A stretch of DNA of 64,000 bases, from contig CALSFV010000227.1 of the NCBI GenBank assembly GCA_943737045.1, positions 186,001-250,000 of the forward strand. Direction: 5' to 3'. Source of the DNA: Parapristionchus giblindavisi. Taxonomy: Eukaryota > Nematoda > Chromadorea > Rhabditida > Diplogasteridae. Each line of letters opens with the position of its first letter. Within the stretch, counting starts at the first letter, position 1. Below are positions 31,756-44,700 of this stretch, piece by piece. The translations under genes were made by a program, and so were the position numbers. The notes beneath the pieces were generated by a model. It was given only the letters and a program-made list of their open reading frames with translations. It did no database searches and was not told the origin of the DNA.

Positions 31756-32716
31756 AAAATCTTGTGAACTTTTGTGACAATTTGTCACAAATTGTCACAA
31801 ATGTTTCACTTTTTTTTCGTTTTGACGGTACTGAATGACATAATAAGTTCTCTCAAGACAAATGATAATATATAATAATAATATATAATATATAGTAATA
31901 ATAATAATAATAATAATAATATATAAGTCATATTCAGCGTGTACGGATTCCTCGGCCTACTTCGCATATGCGTCAAGGAGCACCCGGTGGTGAACACGCA
32001 CAGTGAGCAAAACTTCCTCGATCTAAGGCGAGATTGATCTTTGATCTTTGTGAAATGATCTTTGATCTTTGATCTTTAGACTGGACAAGCCGTTCCCTGC
32101 ACTCGCAGCACTCATCGACAGTATCGATATCGAGAAGATGACCTATGAACAGGTATTGATTGATTGTTTTATTGATTGATTTACAATCAATCGATATCAT
32201 GATACTACAAGTGAAAGATCAGGTGCGACACCTGCCCTACCTCCTGCTCTACGGAGCCGCACTGAAGGAGTATAAGAAGGTAATCATCTTCATAGTGATT
32301 GAGCTTTTTTAAAATTTTTGTTCATGGAAACCCACATAGGTCGAAAAGTATGTTACAAAGTACCAAGCCTGACCGGATTTTGAGCCAAAATTTCACAAAA
32401 ATCGAAAAACCTGACCGTATTTTGAGCCAAAATTTCACAAAAATCGAAAAACCTGACCGGATTTTGAGCCAAATTTGCCGAAAATCGAAAAATCTGACCG
32501 GATTTTGAAAACCGATAACCTAGCTATTCGACCTATGGAAACCCATCTGAGATTGCACCACTAAAGCAGTTGATAAAGTTGTTTGAAATGTGAATATAAA
32601 AGTGTAATTGTTGATTCTATATTTCTTATGCTGCCCCGCTGTGGCGTAGCAAGTACTGTATCCAACCATTTCCTTGTAAGTGTATTATTATGTATTGCTC
32701 ATTACGTAGTAACCGC

Positions 32717-32760
<44 letters not shown>

Positions 32761-35700
32761 TTACTTATGTGTCCAGCTGCACCCCTGCACGCCCTTCCCG
32801 ACCAACTACGCCGAGCGACGCGGCTTCCTGTCGGTGGTGAACACGCTGCAGAGGGATCGCGAGTCGGGTGGCATCGATGAGAACTTTGACCAGGCAAAGA
32901 TCAACCTGCAGAGGAGCATCCTGCCGACCGACGTGGGTTCAGTATTCAGTGATTACGGTGGATACAGTAGGCTATTTGGGAATATTGATACGGTAGGCTA
33001 CTTGGAATCCTGCCGACCTAGGATCCTGCCGACCGACGTGGGTTCATTGCACAGTGATTACGAGTTATTTCTTGAGTATGGCCGGTAATATACAAATATT
33101 TTGTCTATTACTGGCCATACTCAAGAAATAACTCGATATTATCACTTACAAAATGACAAGAATCACAGAGTATCTTACTTACAGTGATTACGATTATACG
33201 TGGGTGGCATTGGCGATAGCGACGATTTTTTTTTTAAATCACTCAATTTTCGCTATTTTTTTTTTGCTTCCCACCAACCTGATTTTAATTTCCAGCGGCA
33301 AATGTTGCCCATATATGATTCCGATCATAGATACAGTAACTAGTCTGCTTGGTCAATGATGTCGTAGACTATTGTTCGATATGATCGCCAAAAGCTAAGA
33401 TCAGCCTGTTGACCAAAGCTACCGTAATATGATCGATGCTGACTCAATTGACCAAATAGCTACCGTAATCTAGATTCCGGAGGAAGTGGCGGCGATCCTG
33501 GCGGACGCCAAGTGCAAAGATGACAGCGAGGCGTTCCGCAGTCTGAAGGATCCCTTCTGGATCATGTGCACGGCGATGAGGTAATGGGACTAAAGTTGTA
33601 TTTTTTATATTTATTTTTATATTTATATTTATTTATTTTTATAATTATATATATTTATATATGACACCCCCGAGTCAGTGACTGCTTAATGTTAGCCAAT
33701 CTAATATAATAAAGGGTATTTTTTAACCGTAATAATGATTGATAATTTATTCCATAAATTAAAATCATATAATAGCTGGTTGGTGATTGATTTCTGTCGT
33801 GTGTAAGCAGCCACGAAGGATCAAAGAGTGTGAATAGAACGATACGTGAAAATAGAAGACTGCGGGAAACACGCTTCTACCAGGGTGACTACCCGATTAT
33901 AGTTGCCTAATTTTTCAACAATTTCATTTATTTATTTCGTTAATTCATCATGCATATGATGGAATAACGAATAAACAAATGAAAAAATCAAATTATTGTA
34001 GACTATTGTTCGATATGATCGCCCAAAGGCTAGAGTAGCAGGCCTACTTCTAGTTATTGATCAAAGCTACCGTAATATAGATTCCGGAAGAAGTGGCGGC
34101 GATCCGAAGGAGTAAAAAAAAGGGGGGGGGGGTCAAAGAGTGTGAATAGAACGGTACGAGAGCAAAGAGAAGACTGCTGTATTAGGATTCTAGTGATTAT
34201 TGTTAGTTCGTGAAGATCGACTGGCTGCGTCTGAGTTCACTTTGAGCGCCGCGCGAAACACGCTTCTACCAGGCGGCCTACCCTATTAGAGTTGTTGAAT
34301 TTTTTTAAATTGATTTCATTTGTTTATTTCGTTATTCCATCAAGCATTAAATAAACAAACAAACTTAAAACATGTAAATATAATATTGTCATGATTTATA
34401 ATTCAAAAAATCAAAATATTTGGCACTTTTTTTGATTTCTGGCCCAGGTCCTATTACAGATCAATTCTAACCATTTCTCATTCCTCATCACGCATTAGTC
34501 ATTTCGCGTAGTAACAGACCCTTTTCTCGGTTGTGGTAAAACCAACCGCTTTTTGAGAAATCGATAAGATAAGGTGAATTTCAATCTCAATTTTCCGCTT
34601 CAGACGCTTCGTTGATCGTCACGGAGTGCTGCCGGTCGGAGGACAACTGCCCGACATGGCCTCGGACTCGGCGACGTATGTCCTACACCATAATACGTTC
34701 TGTCTTTACTAGCTAGTACACCACCATCAGACGTTCTGTCTTTTATGTGGTGTTAAAATCTTGGAAAAGTAGATGTAAAAGTGAAAAGTAGTGTTAATCA
34801 TAGGTCGAGAAGTATGTTACAAAGTACCAAGCCTGACCGGATTTTGAGCCAAAATTTCACAAAAATCGAAAAACTTGAACGGATTTTGAGCCAAAATTTC
34901 ACAAAAATCGAAAAACTTGAACGGATTTTGAGCCAAAATTTCACAAAAATCGATAAACCTGACCGGATTTTGAGCCAAAATTTCACAAAAATCGAAAAAC
35001 CTGACCGGATTTTGAACTCCGGTAACCTAGCTATTCAACCTATGGTGTTAATGTTGTGATTGTAAAAGTAGTTGGAAAAGTGGTAATCATACGTGGGCGG
35101 CATTGCCGCTAGCGGCAACACCCACCCGATTTTGGCACCAAATCTCCCGATTTAACCAAAATTCACTTAAAAATTGAATACCATTTGTGCAAAATTCACT
35201 TGAAAATGAAATATTTGTGTCAAACCTACCCGATTTTGGTACCCGACCCTCCCGATTTTCATTTCCAGCGGCAATGCCCGCCCATCTATGGTGGTAATCC
35301 AGCACTCGTGTAAAGGGTATTTTATTGTAAAAGTTTGTCAATTTCGAAGATATGCTACTTTTTCAATTACTTTTACAATCATAAAATTAACACTACTTTT
35401 CACTTTTACACCTACTTTCCCAAGATGTTAACACCCCAATACTAGCTGGTAAACCACCAGATTTCGTAGTTTCTGTAGTCGCTGCCACCGTGAGATGTTC
35501 TGTCTTTTACCACTGACCACACCACTTGCAGATACGGTCGACTGTCTACGGTCTACCATGAGAAGGCGATGGAGGATGCAGAAGAGGTTGGTCATAGTCG
35601 TTGTAATAATAAATTTATTATGATGATGCTGGCATTACTATTTTCAATGTGTGCTGGACCCTGTTGATTCCGCGTCTCATCATCCCTAGTCAAATGTTCA

Positions 35701-38700
35701 ATCCACTTGCACACTGATAATTCTTTGGGATTTTCCGTAATATGATCAATGATTATTTTTGCGTGTATTTCATGTAATAATTACGGTATTGATGTGTAGG
35801 AAGTACTAATAATTTCGGTATTAATGTGCAGGCAGTATTAATGGTTATGGTATTGATGTGCAGGCATTATTAATGATTATGGTATTGATGTGCATGCAGT
35901 ATTAATGATTACGGTATTGATGTGCAGGCAGTATTAATGATTACGGTATTGATGTGCAGGCAGTATTAATGATTACGGTATTGATGTGCAGGCAGTATTA
36001 ATGATTACGGTATTGATGTGCAGGCTTTATTAATGATTACGGTGTTAGGGTATGATACCCAGCCCTACAAGAACTGTCCTACTATTGATATATGATCTTT
36101 GTAATTGTATTATGTGCTATAGTCATTATGCTAATTATATTACTTTTGCATTTCTTTGTATATCTCATTTAATTTGCATTGTAATCAATTACGGTCCATT
36201 ACCATAATTGTAAGTTGATGTCGTGTCTATCGTTGTAATATCTTTAGTCTGGGACTCGTGTCGTTGTAAAGTGAGGTTGTGTAGTAGTTGTTGTTGGATT
36301 GTGTTTAGTCTTAGTCAGTGTAGATAAAGTTTATATTTATTGATCTTTGGTCTTTGGTCTTGTGGTATCACAGCAAAAGGAGAACTCCGGCTAAAGTTAC
36401 TTTCGTACATGGGGGCCGAACCGACCTTTGCTTGCTGATAACCACTTGTACCATTGACCGAAGTGATTTATCTTTTGACTGAGAGAGAAAGAGGATCGTA
36501 TTGTGCTTTGTCTTCACGCCATCGTCTTCACGCCATCGTCTTCACGCCGTCGTCAGCTGAAGCTCCATCGCCGTCGCCAGCTGAATCTCGGTTGACTGTC
36601 GCAAGACTCCCGATTGATTGTGAAGAACGTAATATCTCGGTTGACTGTCGCAAGACTCCCGATTGATTGTGAATACGTATTATCTCGGTTGACCGTCGAA
36701 AGACTCCCGATTGATTGTGAATACGTATTATCTCGGTTGACTGTCGCAAGACTCCCGATTGATTGTGAATACCGTATTACCTCGGTTGACTGTCGTAAGA
36801 CTCCCGAGCGATTGGAGGTCAAGATCATCGTTTGACTGTCGAGAGGCATAGGATCTACGACCCGATCGACAAAGAAGAAGATACGGTAGAGAAGAAGAGA
36901 AGCACTCGATAAGTATAACGTCCTGTGGTCTTGCGCCTCGGAAAGTCGACTCCCCTGGTTGTGGTGTAGCAGTGCGACGTTTCCCAAGCGAGGTGATTGA
37001 GAAGTGGTTAGAATCTCAGTAGCAAGACGACGTTGCAGAATACGGAGTCGAAAGAGATACGATCTATTTGTAAGTGTACGGTTGAGATCGATCCAAGGTG
37101 ATCTGTGATCTTTGCTCTTTGTGTGACCGGTAACATTTGATCTTTGAACTCTGAACTCTTGATCTTTGTGTGACTGTGCGTTTGTGTGAAAGCTGATTCA
37201 TTTGATTCCCACGCCATTATAATTGGTACTTTTACTGATTGGACTTGATCTTTGATCTTTGTAGGTCGGGCTGGTGTACTGTAATTGATTCACACTATAT
37301 CAAGGATGACTGATATGAATGCAACATCGAGAACACAAACAGATATGAATGATAACAAGAGTTTTATTGAGTACATGAGAGAAATGAATGACAGACTTGA
37401 TTCTATTGTTAATGTCACCGATTTGGCTATGTCTCGAATCTCACAATTGAATTTGAATGATCAAAGTACCACGTTAATTAAGATTCTGCGTGAGGAATTG
37501 AAAGGCATTCATAATGATAACTATATGAATATTCATAATGTGAAAGAAAGAATATTCAATCGAGAAAGTTATCATAGTGAGAAGGAGGTTAGCCATCATA
37601 AAGAGATCAGTACATTAAGGAACACGGTAATGAATCATGAGAGATTTTATGTGTTTATAAGAGATGGAGTGAGGAATGGTACTCTGAATATGTCACAGTT
37701 ATTGTCAATTATTGATGAATCTAGAACCTCTATCGAAGATCAAAGATCATCTAAAGAATTGAGTACTGTAGATAACAGAAGTAGTGATAATAGATCAGTT
37801 ACAAGTACATCAAGAAGTTCCATTGGCTCAAGTATAAGAGAGATTACTGCGCTTGATCACTCTAACTTATCATATTCAACTGATAGTACTGCGAGATCAG
37901 CAGAAGAGTCACTGAAGAGTAATATTGAAAGTCTTCGAGATCTTCAGGAACAGTCAAGTTAGATGATACTAAACTTGTACAGTGGAATAAGATGTGATAA
38001 CAGATCTGATATTCCTCGTGATGGCGTATGTAAGGATTTGGGTAAAGAGAATGATAGATTGAGCAAACGTAATGAGGAGTTGAAGTTGATTGAGGATGAA
38101 GGAATGGAACTTAAGAGGGTGGAGGAGTTGCTGCAATATCGGAAGATGATTGTGAATGAGAAGGACAACAAGGGTTATCCACTCATAACAACCGTAGAAG
38201 TAGCAGAGATAATAGCTGCTACTGGTATTGATGATCTGAGCAATCTGAGTGTGTCACAGTTGATTGAAAGAGTCGAATCAACTAATCAGATATTAGAGCA
38301 GAGAAAGAGGGAGAATATAAGGAAGCGGAATAGCAATATGGTTCGAAGTGGTATGATAATGGATCAACATCAGACTCATTTAAATGAGAATGAACCACGT
38401 CGTGATCGATCGGTTTCTGTTATTAATGCAAATGGACAGATTAACCGATATAAGGATAGTGATGATCAGGCTGGTTATGAATGTGATAGATCCAACTATA
38501 TCATTAATAGATCTGTGTCTATGGTCGCAAGAGATGATAATAATAGTGTCAGAGATAACCATTCAGTCGTTTCTAGAAGATTGACTCGAAAACATAACGA
38601 GAATCATGTTTATGACAAAAGATATGTACGAGAAGAAGATCTTAATGAAAGTGACAAGGTTCCATCTCACAGACTGAACTCTAATCTATCGTCTAACGAT

Positions 38701-41700
38701 AATAGACATATAAATGCTATGAATCGAAGTGATTATCAGACTGAAAGTCGTAGATCTCAAAATAGCATGATTGATCAACGAAAAAGTCTTCATACAGTTG
38801 GAGTGAAAGATGATTCACATATTGAAATTTCTCGAGGTACTGACGATGATTATCACACTGTTCATAGTATAAGAGACCATAATGCATGTAGAGGAGATAA
38901 GGATAATCGTATGGTTGATGAGGATTATGTATCAGTATTGAGTAGTAATAGTAGTGTAGCTTCAGTTACAGAGAGGATGGAATTGAAGAGTAGGGAGGAG
39001 CTCAGGATTCGAGCAGAGCAGTTGGCGAAGAGGAAGGAACTCTTAGCGAAAGCCGAAGAAGAGCTTCAAGCTTCGATTCTGGATCTTAATCTGAGAAAGA
39101 TAAGGGCAACCCAAGCCAATGAAGGTCTTGCTCATTATATAGATCGATCCTCAAATGATAATGTTGCTCCTGCTGTGAATATTGATTCTGTTGTTCAAAC
39201 ATGCCGTTCAACGTGTTGGGATCAATCGCCAACGGGGCAAAAACAGCAACCGAGCAACGGTATGCCAATTATCGATTACACTGACAATCGCGAGAGACAA
39301 ATGCCGTTGCGTAGTTCCGCATCATCTACTAGTGCATGTTCGGGTCCCTCCACTGCAAGCCATAGTACTGTTGTCATTGAAGGATTAATGGACTGTGTTA
39401 AAGTCATGGAAAGGACAGTGAATTTCAATGTCGAACAGGCTAAATTGATGGAGAATACATTGAGAATCAGCGCTGAACAAGCCAGACTAGCACAGCTTCC
39501 ATCATTAGGCTCATTCAATGGTAATAAGGAGGAAAAGTTTGATTCATTTATGAAACAATTCACTTTACGCTTTGGTGCAGCAAGCGAAGACATGAGAATT
39601 GCATATTTTGAATCATTCCTGAGAGGAAGAGCTAATGATATATGGTTGACCATGCCTGATAAGATAAGGAATAAGGGACAGTATAAGGAGATGATTAAAT
39701 GGTTTGAAGATAAAGTTAGTGGAAAGACCCCATATGCTAACGTAGAGTACAGCAAGAAGCTAGACTCTCTCAAACTGAGTACTGCTAGTGAGTATTGTGT
39801 AAAGATGGAGAAGTACACTAGTAAACTCTATAATACTGAGATCCTTGAGAAGATGCGAGTTGTTCATTTACTGAAAGTAGTCGAAGGGAGAAAGGAACAT
39901 GCTGAAGTATTGCTGCTCTCACAGAGAGATAATGATCCATATGAAGCAATGAAGGAGTACTTGCTTAGAATGGAATACATTGATAGAACTGTTGAAAAGA
40001 GCAATAGAGATGAAGATAATGGGCGACATGGAACATCTCAGAATAACCGTGCATCTACGGATATTCCCCATGGTAACGCGCCAAATCTACCCAAATTCTC
40101 TAATGTACAATGCTTGAAGTGTGGAGGAAAGGGACACATATCTACTGTATGTGCTTCATCTACCCATAATGGAAGACGATATAGTAGTCAAGGAGGATAT
40201 CAAGGTCCACCCTCGTTAGTCCCGAGTCCACCTTTCACTCAATTTCCACTGCCACTGAATGGTGATAAGTCTACTGTATGTACTTCATATGCCCGTAATG
40301 GAGGAGGATATGGTAGTCAAGGAGGATATGGTAGCCAAGGAGGATATGGTAGTCAAGGAGGATATGGTAGTCAAGGAGGATATCAAGGTCCACCTTCGTT
40401 CACCCAGAATCCTCCTTTCACTCGATTTCCACCAGTGAATGGTTATGGAATCAACTATGGATCAAATGAACAACACATTACACCGAATGCTAACACTGGT
40501 CAATCACGACAGAGTGCAAATGGATTTGGTCCGGATGGGAAGCGGATCAATGCACTAGTGATACATGACATATCTAAGCTTGATAGTATTAGTGTTGATG
40601 CATACGTAGGAAAGAGACTATTGATCGATGCCAAAGTAGATAATCACTGTATGAAAGTGTTGCTTGACACTGGATCCGATGTTAGTGCTATTTCGTACGA
40701 AATGATGAAGAAGATCAAGAAGTCGGATAAGGAGGCCAACTTCGTATCTTCATCTCAGTATGAGGGTGTAATGAATGCATCAAGAGGAGAAATGGTTATT
40801 GTTGGTAGATGTAAATTGGAAGTGGAACTATGTGAGAACAGTAAAAAGGCTGAAGTAGCATTCCATGTTCTACGTGATAGTAATGTAGATGTGATCATTG
40901 GAATGAATGCTTTGTTCTCGTTGGGTGTATCGATTGGATTGAGAGGAGCACATCACGATGATAGTGATAAGCATGGAGCTAAGGTAATCTCTCCTATGAT
41001 ACTACGCCCTAGTGTTGCGGGTAGTGTGAAGGTGAATGGTGCCACCGGAACGAGCTTTTTGTGTTCAGTTACTGAAAACATAGTTGATGGTCTATGCAAA
41101 TCAGGTGTAACTGATAAGTGCCTACTACCTGTAATGAATAGTTCGAACTTCAAAGCAGACAATGTTGAGGTATCATGTGATAAGACTATGGAGGAGATTA
41201 ATGATGATAAGGATATGGTTGATGGTCTATGTAAATCAGGTGTAACTGATAAGTGCCTACTACCTGTAATGAATAGTTCGAACTTCAAAGCAGACGATGT
41301 TGAGGTATCATGTGATGAGACTATGGAGGAGATTAATGATGATAAGGATATGGTTGATGGTCTATGTAAATCAGGTGTAACTGATAAGTGCCTACTACCT
41401 GCAATGAATTGTTCGAACTTCAAAGCAGACGATGTTGAGGTATCATGTGATGAGACTATGGAGGAGATTAATGATGATAAGGATAAGGTTGATGGTCTAT
41501 GTGAATCAGGTTTAACTGATAAGTGCCTACTACCTGTAATAAATAGTTCGCACTTCAAAGCAGACGATGTGGAAGGATCTTGTGATAAGACTAGGGAGGA
41601 GATTAATGATGATAAGGATAAGGCTGGTTGCTTTCTCGCTTTGAATGATGGGAAGAGTGATGAGAAAGGAACAGATCAATCTGAGTTGGTTCCACAAAAG

Positions 41701-44700
41701 ATAGAGAAGACAAGGGACGAGGAATTGCCTAAGGCATTCAAGTCTGTGATTCTCGAGAACCATTCGGTATTTGCTTTATCGGATCGGAGGAATAAGGATG
41801 GAATGGATAACAGTATGGAGGATCATCGAATTGATGAGAAGAGTAAGGATAGAGGTGATTGGATTAAAGTGGTCAAACGATATTGTGAAGGAAATGGTCA
41901 AATCGATAAAGAATTGTGTTTGGTGGAACAAGCAGTGTCTATTGATAAAAAGACTGCCAACATTGAAGCAAAGGAGAATTTGGATATCATCAAGAGTTGT
42001 CACGAATCGTTTAGAAATGACAAAGTTGTCAATCAGATAGAACGAAGTGTACATCAAAACCGAGTACAGTATGGTCGAGCTAATCTCTATAGACCTGAAT
42101 ACGGTTGTTGGAATCCTACGGAATTGGGTAGATTCCGTAGTAGATTGAAACATGAATATGGTCAGGATAGAGGATATTATGATGGATATGGAAGGATTGT
42201 GCGGAAAGGATATCTGGAGAGGAATAACTTGACGTGTTGTAAAGATACCGTAATTGATAGAGGTCGTATAGAGGATTACGACGAGAGTTCATCTGATCAT
42301 ATAATCAATAACGATTGCGAATATCGATTGACTTGTTACCATACCAATCACTGTCACTGTAACGTGATTAATCCTGCTCAAGGATTTGGAGTAAAGAAGA
42401 AAGACGAATGTCACTATAATGTTGTTGAGTCATCTCGAGGATTTGGAGTAAAGAAAAAAGAAGAATATCAGTATAATGTTATTAATTCATCGCGAGGATT
42501 TCGTGTCAAGAAGAATTTTGTTCGCATGAGGACATGCTGGAGGAGGAGGAGGGAGATGTTAGGGTATGATACCCAGCCCTACAAGAACTGTCCTACTATT
42601 GATATATGATCTTTGTAATTGTATTATGTGCTATAGTCACTATGCTAATTATATTACTTTTGCATTTCTTTGTATATCTCATTTAATTTGCATTGTAATC
42701 AATTATGGTCCATTACCATAATTGTAAGTTGATGTCGTGTCTATCGTTGTAATATCTTTAGTCTGGGACTCGTGTCGTTGTAAAGTGAGGTTGTGTAGTA
42801 GTTGTTGTTGGATTGTGTTTAGTCTTAGTCAGTGTAGATAAAGTTTATATTTATTGATCTTTGGTCTTTGGTCTTGTGGTATCACAGCAAAAGGAGAACT
42901 CCGGCTAAAGTTACTTTCGTACAACGGTATTGATGTGCAGGCATTATTAATGATTATGGTATTGATGTGCAGTCATTATTAATGATTACGGTATTGATGT
43001 GCAGGCATTATTAATGATTATGGTATTGATGTGCAGGCATTATTAATGGTTACGGTATTGATGTGCAGGTGCTGCGGGAGGCTCGCCTGATTGAGCGACA
43101 GGCGCGTGCTGATGCCATTCTCGAGCACATGTCTTCGTCGTCGTCGGCAGAAGGAGGTAGTGTGATTAAATTTAAACAATTAATTTTATAATAGCTGCAA
43201 CAGTATATGTTTGAGGGAAGTCCAGGTAAACGCTGCAAAGTGTAAATTTCGAACGGGATTTTGGCGTACATGTAATATAAATATATCCCCCCGTAAGGCA
43301 CCAACAGACTGGGGTTCTTTCTTTATTCGGTTTCTTGTTTCTTCATTTGGGTTCTTAATTCGTTCGAATAAAAATGGATTTCGTTTAACCATGTTCATGT
43401 GAGCGTATGAAGTACAATACAATTTCAGATTTTATTTTCGAATTCAATATATTTTGACAAATTGTGCTAACAACTCAGTGATGTATTTTTTACCAACAAT
43501 GAATTAAATTAATTAAATTTTAATTAATTAATTAAAATGTAATTAAGGAGAAGACGAGAGCATGGAGGAGGAGGAGGCGCGGGAGGACGATGTGTCCACG
43601 CTGTCCATCAATAGCGGTACGCATTTTATTGATTGATTTAGGCAGTTATCGGTTTCTAAATTTTGCGGGGGTTTGAATTGTTAAATCTTATACGGCTTCA
43701 GCACGCACATACTATACAGTCGTTTTACACCAACCACTCCCTCGGCATTGCACGTGCTTCATTAATTAAAGTCATTCAAAAAAAAAGATATGATAATGGT
43801 GGTGCTGTTCAAAGTACAAACCTTCCCGCATTTTGCAAATCTGTAAAGTAGCTGACCTATGGTTCTGCTGATGATGATGCTAAAATTGCAGACGGTGACC
43901 GAAAGCGGGACAGCGACGGCAAGGGGGCCTCTCCATCGTCGTCCTCGTCCTCAACTAGCATCTCTCGCGAGGCGTGCCTGCGCTTCTGCAAGAACTCCCG
44001 ACTCATCCGACTGCAGCGGGGCAGTCGACTGGACAGCTGGAATGAGCAGGGATTCAGGGTACCAGAGCTTGAATTATTGATTTATTGATTGGTTGGTTGA
44101 TTGATTTGAGTTTGCCTAGGTGCATTCGTGTTTCATAACATTGCCAAGGTCTACCTGCATGAGTTGTTGTTCGATCTCAAAGAAATTAGATGTAGGGAAA
44201 ATTAAACAAACATTGGTTCACCGTTGCATCCGTGAATTGCCGTCTTTCTTGCTGGTAACATTGTGCCTACACCATACATTGTCATACCCTCGCAGTGCGA
44301 GGATTGACCCACTATATAAGGCCCATTTTAGGCCACTTGATAAAAAATGAAGCAAAAAATGATGATTTTTATGCGAAAAAAACGAATTTTGTGGATCAAC
44401 CCACCCTATTGCGAGAATAGACCCACTATATAAAAATAGACGGCGAGGGTACCGAAAATGTATGTGCCTACACTGCCGGCAAACTGTCTCATATTTGAGC
44501 CATAGGTTATCTAAGATGCGACAATTAGAGAAACGTTCTCTCATATGTGAGATAACTTAGTTAGCTTACTCTAGTCCCCGTTACAATCTCGAGCGAGAGA
44601 GTATTTTCCAACGTGTATTTTTGAGAGAGTTTGGAGTAAGCTAACCTTTCTCTATGGCAGCCCAGTTAGACAACCTATCTCTGAGAGAATTTGCCGTGAG

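Larger units (their letters stand above)
36043..42923 (+). mobile_element. LTR retrotransposon, non-autonomous Gag-protease type
   Basis: 6,881 bp with two 367-bp LTRs, TG...CA ends and a 4-bp duplication ACGG (36039-36042 and 42924-42927). A primer-binding-site candidate follows the 5' LTR and a polypurine tract precedes the 3' LTR. The LTRs differ at two positions, so insertion is recent. The single coding region has Gag, zinc knuckle and aspartic protease but no reverse transcriptase, RNase H or integrase. The layout before the gap (protease, then a VFAL-like linker) fits Ty3/Gypsy more than Bel or Copia. It is inserted in sense orientation in the minisatellite of ula-1 intron 12. Confidence 0.95.
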
